From Cyanobacteria bacterium OH_CDB_20 (GTDB lineage: Bacteria; Cyanobacteriota; Vampirovibrionia; Gastranaerophilales; Gastranaerophilaceae), in NCBI GenBank assembly GCA_023415935.1, contig JAEZIX010000100.1:1-11584 (forward strand): 11,584 nt of DNA, given 5' to 3'. The position numbers and the translations under genes are program-made. How positions within the stretch are numbered: position 1 is the stretch's first letter; the number at the start of each line of letters is the position of its first letter. Below, in pieces: positions 5,974 to 11,584 of this stretch. The notes under the pieces were generated by a model. That model had not been told where the DNA came from, searched no databases, and worked only from the letters and a program-made list of their open reading frames with translations.

Positions 5974-7029
5974 CTACATTTCAATATTTACAAAAAGTTT
6001 CTCATCAGTTAAGATTTTTTCCATATTTAAAACTGTATAAACCATATCTTCCTGAATAAAATCTGCAAGAGTATATTTAGACTCAAATTTAGGGTTCACC
6101 TTATGGACAAATTCATCGCTGCTAATATTTATGATTGTTTTGATACTATCTACTATAAAGCCGAGTTTAAACTCTTCTGAATCAACAATGATAACCTGCC
6201 TTTGACTCTTTTTCTTAGCTTCTGAAACATTATCAATCCCCAAAAATTCTTCTAAATTAATAATAGTATAGAAATCCCCGCGCAAGTTGATAACCCCTTC
6301 GACATAAGATGGAGTATATGGAAGTTCAATTATTTTTATGTTTTTCTCAGGCGCAAGTTCTTTAATATATTTGATATTGATACAATATCTCGCTGAATCA
6401 AGCATAAAAATTATAAACTGGTCCTGATAAAATTTGCTTATTAAAGATGATCCTTCTGCTTTTTTCATAAGCATGCCAGCACGCTTTTCAAGAATAGCTA
6501 TTGATTTCTCATCTTGTGGAAAAGGATTTTTAGTTTCACTCATCTCACTTTCAAGCTGGACGGATTTAATAAGCTCTTCAACTGCAGAAAGGTCAAGGAA
6601 AGAAACAATCGAAGAATCAAAAGAATAAATCATTTTAATATAATTTTCAGTTGAATTTATAGGGGGCGCTTGAATTTCAGACACAGGAACCTGAATAATA
6701 TCAATAATATTATCAACGATAATCCCAAAGACCATCTCATCAGTCCTAATAATAATAACCTTATCACCTAGAGAGTATTGTTTATCTTCAAGATTCAATA
6801 TCGAGCGTAAATCAACAACATTAACGGTAAGAACGCCGTAATTAATAAAGCCTATAATGTGTTTGGGCATTTTTTGAGGAATATTAATATAAGGCAACAT
6901 AATTCCTTCAACAACACTAGACGCTTCAACAGCATAAAGTCTCCCTGCGATCTCAAAAAACAACTGTTGGGAAGTATTCTCGTCATAAATGCCGTTATAT
7001 GCACTGTTAGAGACTATTTCATTTTCCAT
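5974..7029 (-). CDS. double CheW-domain coupling protein
   Basis: CheW proteins link chemoreceptor tips to the kinase CheA. This 351-aa protein has two CheW-like domains, about 22-155 and 205-343, joined by a charged helical linker containing ILEKRAGMLMKKAEG. The second domain keeps the family motif VINLRG (N248-L249-R250-G251). The first has FINYG (61-65) at the matching place and lacks the arginine. There is no receiver domain, so it is not CheV. The start chosen is the ATG at 7029, with AAGGTG (7044-7039) 9 nt upstream; a GTG at 7041 would add four residues but overlaps that site. It is divergent from the MCP and cheA genes, with which it presumably forms one array. The first domain might act as a structural or regulatory partner and the second as the classical coupler, but this is inference. 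Confidence 0.9.
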   Translation of the reverse strand: MENEIVSNSAYNGIYDENTSQQLFFEIAGRLYAVEASSVVEGIMLPYINIPQKMPKHIIGFINYGVLTVNVVDLRSILNLEDKQYSLGDKVIIIRTDEMVFGIIVDNIIDIIQVPVSEIQAPPINSTENYIKMIYSFDSSIVSFLDLSAVEELIKSVQLESEMSETKNPFPQDEKSIAILEKRAGMLMKKAEGSSLISKFYQDQFIIFMLDSARYCINIKYIKELAPEKNIKIIELPYTPSYVEGVINLRGDFYTIINLEEFLGIDNVSEAKKKSQRQVIIVDSEEFKLGFIVDSIKTIINISSDEFVHKVNPKFESKYTLADFIQEDMVYTVLNMEKILTDEKLFVNIEM

Positions 7030-7038
7030 CCTAAGAAA

Positions 7039-7044
7039 CACCTT
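7039..7044 (-). promoter_or_regulatory. Shine-Dalgarno that fixes the double-CheW start
   Basis: On the minus strand AAGGTG lies 9 nt before the ATG at 7029 and includes the GTG that opens the longer frame at 7041. A start at that GTG would have no usable ribosome site, so 7029 is preferred. Confidence 0.55.
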
Positions 7045-7063
7045 ATATTAAACTTCAACCAAA

Positions 7064-7069
7064 ATTATA
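7064..7069 (-). promoter_or_regulatory. -10 box for the double-CheW gene
   Basis: A perfect TATAAT lies on the minus strand, placing the transcript start near 7057, about 28 nt before the ATG at 7029. No good -35 lies at 16-18 bp; the nearest TTGTAT (7096-7091) is 21 bp away. Confidence 0.4.
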
Positions 7070-7105
7070 CAATAAATTAATGATTATAAAATACAAGATT
7101 TAACC

Positions 7106-7111
7106 TATAAT
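7106..7111 (+). promoter_or_regulatory. -10 box for the MCP-cheA operon
   Basis: A perfect TATAAT lies 41 bp before the MCP start codon, giving a leader of about 35 nt. No convincing -35 is visible 16-18 bp upstream. It stands back to back with the minus-strand box at 7064-7069, so one divergent control region could serve all three signalling genes. Confidence 0.45.
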
Positions 7112-7152
7112 GAAAGTTACAATTTAAAAAACAATTATAAAAGGAGCTTAAA

Positions 7153-8190
7153 ATGACAAAACAAACAACAAATATAATGGTCAGGTTAAAAAGAAAAAAT
7201 CAAATAGATATAATATCGTTTCTGTCATTTTTATTCGTAACGTTAATAACCGTTTTGACGGTTGAAAATGTTGTAACAATACTGCTAATAATAACTATAT
7301 TAACAATATTGTTTATTTACCTTTATAACTACACAAGAACATCATTTGCTGAATACTTGAAAAATATTGTCTTATCAAGAATAGAAGAAACCTCAAACTC
7401 TTCAAGCAAGATCATCGAGTGCAATAAAAAACAACAAACTATAACTGAAAAATACTCAAAAATTGTAGAAAAATTAACCGAATCAATAAAAAGATTAAAA
7501 AATTCGTCATCAATTACTCAAGACTATGCTCAAGACGCAGCCGCAAAAGCACAAGAATCTATAAGCTATTCATATAAAGAATCTGAGTCCGTAAAGGAAA
7601 ACATCTCAATGATGCTTACGCTAAAGCAGAAGGTTCAAATTATTGCAGAACTAATACTTGAGCTTAGCGATTATATCCAACAAATAGGTAACACCGTAGG
7701 AATCGTAGAAGATATAGCTGAACAAACAAATATGCTTGCGTTAAACGCAGCGGTTGAAGCGGCAAGAGCTGGCGAACACGGTAAAGGTTTCGCTGTTGTT
7801 GCAGGAGAAATAAGAAAACTCGCAGATGAATCAAAACAAGCAACAACAAAAATATCCTCATTAATAAATGAAATTGAGCAGGCAACAAATTCAACAGTTA
7901 TGGCAACAGAAGAAGGAACAAAAGAAATTGAATCCGGAGTAAACCTTGCTCACGATATCGACAACAACTTTGAAGCGTTAATAAACATTATGAATGATCT
8001 TTCTAACAGAATAGAAAACATCTTGAGTACTACTATAGACCAAAACGTACTTTCTGATGATGCCCTTGAAAATGTTGAAAAACTTGATGAAGAAATCACA
8101 AAAACTACAGGAGATTTCCAAGAAAACATTGAAAATATTGAAAGTTTTTCTAAAATATCTGACAAACTCAAAGAAGATTTTATAAACTAA
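7153..8190 (+). CDS. methyl-accepting chemotaxis protein without extracytoplasmic sensor domain
   Basis: This 345-aa receptor would dock CheW and CheA through its cytoplasmic hairpin tip. The basic N-terminus (RLKRK, 11-15) is followed by two membrane helices, about 20-37 and 40-58, separated by only about two residues (EN). Both ends are therefore cytoplasmic and nothing sizeable reaches the periplasm. No HAMP domain follows; coiled coil starts almost at once. The tip is canonical: AEQTNMLALNAAVEAARAG at 189-207, then EHGKGFAVVAGEIRKLA to 224. No C-terminal CheR-docking pentapeptide is present, and methylation sites could not be assigned. AAGGAG (7141-7146), 6 nt before the ATG, supports the start. 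It is followed 12 nt later by cheA, in an operon. The signal must come from the cytoplasm, the membrane itself, or a partner protein. Receptor class is certain; the stimulus is unknown. Confidence 0.9.
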   Translation: MTKQTTNIMVRLKRKNQIDIISFLSFLFVTLITVLTVENVVTILLIITILTILFIYLYNYTRTSFAEYLKNIVLSRIEETSNSSSKIIECNKKQQTITEKYSKIVEKLTESIKRLKNSSSITQDYAQDAAAKAQESISYSYKESESVKENISMMLTLKQKVQIIAELILELSDYIQQIGNTVGIVEDIAEQTNMLALNAAVEAARAGEHGKGFAVVAGEIRKLADESKQATTKISSLINEIEQATNSTVMATEEGTKEIESGVNLAHDIDNNFEALINIMNDLSNRIENILSTTIDQNVLSDDALENVEKLDEEITKTTGDFQENIENIESFSKISDKLKEDFIN

Positions 8191-8202
8191 AAGGCATAAT
8201 TA

Positions 8203-11200
8203 ATGAATTTTTTACCTGAAGAATTTGAAGAAATTCTAAATATATTCAACGATGAAAGTACTGAAATAATTGAAAAATTAAGCAATCATCTTGTAAGCCT
8301 TGAAAAAGATCCTGACAATCCTCAAATAATAAACTATCTTTTTCAAGACGCTCATTCCCTAAAAGGAGCCGCAAGAATGATAGGATTTTTCAATATTCAA
8401 AACCTTGCGCATAAAGTCGAAGATATATTAACCCTCATCAAAGAAGGTAAAATCAAAACCTCGCAGGGTATAATCACAACCCTGTGCAAAACCGCCGATC
8501 TTCTTATGTATTTGAGCCAGAACTCAGTAAAGTATAAAGACGATTTCTATTGCGACTCAATAATTGAAACTCAAAAAATATTAGACAACATTATAAAAGG
8601 TGAAGAGATAAGTCTTGATGAAAGCAATCTCATAAAGGAAGATGCCACTCCAAAACAAAATAATTTACCTGAAGACTTTAATTCTGAAATACCTAATATC
8701 AAAGCGGTTTTATTAGAGTCAATTCTGGTGCTTGAAAGATATACAGACGAAGAAAAAGAAGCACATATCGCAATCTTGTATGATAACTTTGTCAGCCTCA
8801 ACGAAATATTTTTAAGAACTAATTTCGATGAGCTAAAAGAAAAAGTAATCCATACAACAAACACTCTAAAACAATCTTTAAAAAATGCTGCAATTTTAAA
8901 TGAGTCCAAAATCTTTGAGATTAATAAACAGGTAAGAGAAATCACGGATAGTCTTAATAAATTGTTCGAAGAAAATAACATTGAAAAAATATTAACGAAT
9001 TACGACGAACAGGAAAACACTTCCCCTGAACAAAATGAAGAAATCTCAGAAGAAATTGACAAAAAAAGCAATAAACTAAAGGAAAAACTTGAATATCTTT
9101 CAGGGAATATTTCTCAAATAAGATATGATGAAAGCTATATCGACAATGCCCAAAAGCACCTTCTTTCGCTCATCAACGAGGATTTTAACGAAGACATAAT
9201 AAAAATTTATAAAAAAATATATGACATACTAGATAAAATCAAAAAACTAAAGGCTAAACCTGACAGCGAGATAATTTCTGTTTTAACCCAAAGTATAAAT
9301 GTTACTCAAAAAGTAATCCAAAAAAGTAATGATGACGAAGAAGAAGACTTAAGCCTTCTATTACAGAGGCTCTCAATCGTCGAACAGATGATTGATATCA
9401 ATGACACACCTTCAGCAGAATTTTCTGCCCCGCAAACTCAACCTGACCCGAATCAACAGTTTCAAAAAATGCAAGACTTTTTCAAAATGTTTGAAGTTGG
9501 CACAATTAAGACCTTAAGAGTTGATACAAAAAAACTGGACAGCCTTATCTCTCAAACAGGAGAGCTTATAATTAACGGTATAAAAAGCCAAAAGCACCTT
9601 TCTGAAATTGACCAATTTAACTCTAAATTGACAGAATGGAGCATTGTTTTAAAGAAAACAATAAATTACATAAAATATTTTGACAAAAAACACCAAGGGG
9701 ATGACCCTGCATATGAAACTATAAACAATTTTAACAGGCAGATATTAAATCTTTTCAGGAATAATCTCAACGAACTAAATGACTTAACAAACTGCGTAAA
9801 CGAATTGTATAAGCAAGTAAACGAAGATGATCTGAAATTAAACCACATAATTACAGAAATAGAAAATATTGTAAAAAGCATACGTGTCCTGCCTCTTGCA
9901 ACAATCTTCCATATGTTCCCTAGAATGATAAGAGATATTGCGGCAAACAGCAACAAACAGGTTGAACTCCTAATCTCTGGTGGCGATACATCTGTTGACA
10001 AGAAAATAATTGAAGAGATAAAAATTCCTTTAATCCATATCTTAAGAAACTCAATAGACCACGGTATTGAAACGCCAGAAGAGCGAATAAAATTGAGCAA
10101 AGACCCAACAGGTAAAATAAACCTTTCAGCAAGACAATCAGACAATAAAATTATAATTGAGATAGAAGATGACGGGAGCGGCATAAACCTTCACAAAATA
10201 AAGGAAAAAGCTCAACAAAAGGGGATTTTGACAAAAGAAGAAATATCTTCTATGACAAATGAACAAATCATGAATTTGATATTCTGGCCGGGTTTTTCAA
10301 CCGGCGATCAAATAACAGAAATATCAGGAAGAGGCATCGGGCTTGATATTGTTCAGTCTAAAATTTCGCAATTAAACGGCAAAATAAAAGTGTTGTCAAA
10401 ACTTAATCAGGGTGCAAAAACAATAATAGAGCTTCCTGTATCAATGTCAACAATGAAAGCATTCATAATAAGCATTGCCGAGAAAAAATACGCAATACCA
10501 ATGAATACAATAAAAACAGTATTGTGGCTCGACAGAAAACAGATTTTCACAAAAGATGGTAGACATACAATATTGTTTGACAACCAGACCATACCAATTT
10601 TTGACCTTGCTTCTATTCTTGATACCGAAAGGAACACGTCAGAAACAAGTCACAACTTAACAACAATTGTAATTGAAGCTGAAAACTCAAAGATTGCATA
10701 CGTAGTTGACAGATTACTGGGCGATCAGGAAATCTTGCAAAAGAAACTAGCTCCTCCTATATTTAAAATCAAAAATGTTTCAGGAATAACAACCCTTGCT
10801 TCAGGTGAAGTCTGCTTAATTTTAAACGTTCCTGAACTTGTAAAATCCACAATTGAAAAAGCTAATGTTTCAAGTACAGATATTACCAAATTAATTGAAC
10901 AAAAACCCCATAAAAAGGCCAAACAAGATAAATTTCATATCTTACTTGTAGATGACTCTAAAACAACTTTGACATTGCTGGAGAAAATATTGATTGGCGC
11001 AGGCTATAATGTAACTGCACTCTCAAAACCCCAAAACGCAATGATAAAGCTAAAACAAACACGTTATGACTTAATAATAACTGATATAAAAATGCCTGAT
11101 TACAGCGGCAAAGAACTTGTAAACTTTATAAGATGCGATGAAAACATGTCAGAAATACCTATAATTCTGATATCCACCCTCTCAACATCAAAAATGCAAG

Positions 11201-11313
11201 AACTTTTCAGTGAAATAAAGATTCAGCACTATATACAGAAATTAAAGTTCAATAAAGAAAAATTCCTGAATAAAGTTTCAGCTATATTAGGCAAAAACAA
11301 AGAAGAAGAATAA
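8203..11313 (+). CDS. cheA: hybrid chemotaxis-type histidine kinase CheA with C-terminal receiver
   Basis: At 1036 aa this is far longer than E. coli CheA (654 aa). Domains in order: HPt, about 4-110, with the phospho-accepting H51 in AHSLKGAARMIG; a long charged helical linker, about 120-430, with no recognisable CheY-binding P2; a dimerisation region from about 434 (IKTLRVDTKKLDSL) with extra helical sequence before KSIRVLPL (558-565); an ATPase with N box HILRNSIDHG (N616), G1 box DDGSG (656-660) and GRGIGL (709-714); a CheW-like domain, about 749-888; and a receiver, about 911-1030, with D917/D918, phospho-accepting D961 (ITDIKMP), S991 and K1013. All catalytic sites look intact. The receiver has KL where many have KP. 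AAAAGG (8189-8194) lies 8 nt before the ATG. The MCP lies upstream in the same operon and a strong terminator lies directly downstream. Such hybrids control pili, exopolysaccharide or gliding in other bacteria; the output here is unknown. Confidence 0.95.
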   Translation: MNFLPEEFEEILNIFNDESTEIIEKLSNHLVSLEKDPDNPQIINYLFQDAHSLKGAARMIGFFNIQNLAHKVEDILTLIKEGKIKTSQGIITTLCKTADLLMYLSQNSVKYKDDFYCDSIIETQKILDNIIKGEEISLDESNLIKEDATPKQNNLPEDFNSEIPNIKAVLLESILVLERYTDEEKEAHIAILYDNFVSLNEIFLRTNFDELKEKVIHTTNTLKQSLKNAAILNESKIFEINKQVREITDSLNKLFEENNIEKILTNYDEQENTSPEQNEEISEEIDKKSNKLKEKLEYLSGNISQIRYDESYIDNAQKHLLSLINEDFNEDIIKIYKKIYDILDKIKKLKAKPDSEIISVLTQSINVTQKVIQKSNDDEEEDLSLLLQRLSIVEQMIDINDTPSAEFSAPQTQPDPNQQFQKMQDFFKMFEVGTIKTLRVDTKKLDSLISQTGELIINGIKSQKHLSEIDQFNSKLTEWSIVLKKTINYIKYFDKKHQGDDPAYETINNFNRQILNLFRNNLNELNDLTNCVNELYKQVNEDDLKLNHIITEIENIVKSIRVLPLATIFHMFPRMIRDIAANSNKQVELLISGGDTSVDKKIIEEIKIPLIHILRNSIDHGIETPEERIKLSKDPTGKINLSARQSDNKIIIEIEDDGSGINLHKIKEKAQQKGILTKEEISSMTNEQIMNLIFWPGFSTGDQITEISGRGIGLDIVQSKISQLNGKIKVLSKLNQGAKTIIELPVSMSTMKAFIISIAEKKYAIPMNTIKTVLWLDRKQIFTKDGRHTILFDNQTIPIFDLASILDTERNTSETSHNLTTIVIEAENSKIAYVVDRLLGDQEILQKKLAPPIFKIKNVSGITTLASGEVCLILNVPELVKSTIEKANVSSTDITKLIEQKPHKKAKQDKFHILLVDDSKTTLTLLEKILIGAGYNVTALSKPQNAMIKLKQTRYDLIITDIKMPDYSGKELVNFIRCDENMSEIPIILISTLSTSKMQELFSEIKIQHYIQKLKFNKEKFLNKVSAILGKNKEEE

Positions 11314-11315
11314 CC

Positions 11316-11346
11316 AAAAAGCGGATGATTGAATCATCCGCTTTTT
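11316..11346. terminator. strong bidirectional Rho-independent terminator
   Basis: GCGGATGA (11321-11328) pairs perfectly with TCATCCGC (11334-11341) around a TTGAA loop. AAAAA (11316-11320) and TTTTT (11342-11346) flank the stem and pair as well. It follows the cheA stop by 2 nt on + and the rpsU stop by about 21 nt on -, so it serves both convergent genes. Confidence 0.92.
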
Positions 11347-11367
11347 ATAAACTTATAGCAATAAAAG

Positions 11368-11541
11368 TTACACTCTTCTTTTGCGTGCAGCTTCAGATTT
11401 GCGTTTTCTTTTTATACTTGGTTTTTCGTAACGTTCACGTCTTTTTATTTCAGATAGAATACCAGCTTTTTGTATTTTTTTCTTGAATCTTTTAAGAGCG
11501 CTTTCAATACTTTCGTTTTCGCCAACTCTGATTTCAGGCAT
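11368..11541 (-). CDS. rpsU: 30S ribosomal protein S21
   Basis: S21 sits on the small ribosomal subunit near the 3' end of 16S rRNA and helps initiation. The 57-aa product starts MPEIRVGENESIESALKRFK, the typical S21 opening, continues with a very basic helix (KKKIQKAGILSEIKRRERYE) and ends in an Arg/Lys-rich tail (KRKRKSEAARKRRV). Length is within the family's short range. AAAGGTGG on the minus strand (11558-11551) provides a strong Shine-Dalgarno 9 nt before the ATG. The gene is convergent with cheA and shares its terminator. Its promoter is not resolved in the 43 bp left before the window edge, and it may be cotranscribed with genes beyond it. Confidence 0.95.
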   Translation of the reverse strand: MPEIRVGENESIESALKRFKKKIQKAGILSEIKRRERYEKPSIKRKRKSEAARKRRV

Positions 11542-11584
11542 TAATTTTCACCACCTTTAATATAATTTATTTATCTATGTAAGG

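Noticed and set aside
8571..8981. 136-aa open frame on the minus strand inside cheA
   Set aside because: Shadow of the linker region of the real gene; low-complexity Ser/Leu-rich product and no ribosome site seen.
9666..10184. 172-aa open frame on the minus strand inside cheA
   Set aside because: It lies opposite the intact dimerisation/ATPase coding sequence, has a composition typical of antisense shadow translation (Ser, Ile, Phe rich) and no domain.
1..11584. CRISPR arrays, tRNA genes, insertion sequences, phage genes or toxin-antitoxin pairs
   Set aside because: I looked for regular repeats, cloverleaf-like sequence, transposase motifs and small paired genes and saw none.

Overview
The window is AT-rich, gene-dense bacterial chromosome. 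It carries nine protein-coding genes and no tRNA, rRNA, mobile element or CRISPR array that I can see. Several traits fit a cyanobacteria-related, non-photosynthetic lineage such as the gut Melainabacteria/Vampirovibrionia: a secreted amidase built from repeated AMIN domains, a hybrid CheA with a C-terminal receiver, a small S21 protein, low GC and the standard code. This placement is an inference from gene content; no taxonomic marker was tested.

Layout. Bases 120-3865 (+) hold a small unknown gene (85 aa), a cell-wall amidase (AMIN + Amidase_3), glutamate racemase murI overlapping the amidase by 11 nt, and a secreted protein of unknown function. They end at a two-way terminator shared with the convergent glutamate dehydrogenase gene (3915-5171, -). 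A 154-bp divergent region (5172-5325) separates gdhA from a BioG-type pimeloyl-ACP methyl esterase gene (5326-5964, +). It contains a plausible promoter for each gene and three symmetric elements on the bioG side. Bases 5974-11313 form a chemotaxis-type signalling module: a double-CheW protein (-), transcribed divergently from an MCP and a 1036-aa hybrid CheA-receiver kinase (+). A second two-way terminator follows, and then rpsU (ribosomal protein S21, -) at the right edge.

How the genes work together. MurI makes D-glutamate for peptidoglycan and the amidase cuts peptidoglycan; their overlapping reading frames suggest coupled expression. GDH interconverts 2-oxoglutarate and glutamate, the substrate of MurI, but is transcribed separately. 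The signalling module has all the parts of a receptor-CheW-CheA core array. Its receptor, however, has no extracytoplasmic sensor and no HAMP domain, and its kinase carries its own receiver. No separate CheY, CheR or CheB lies in the window.

The least conventional features are this stripped-down, array-like module, the asymmetric double CheW, the roughly 300-residue CheA linker, and the cluster of palindromes in front of bioG. No gap between genes exceeds 154 bp, so there are no long empty stretches.
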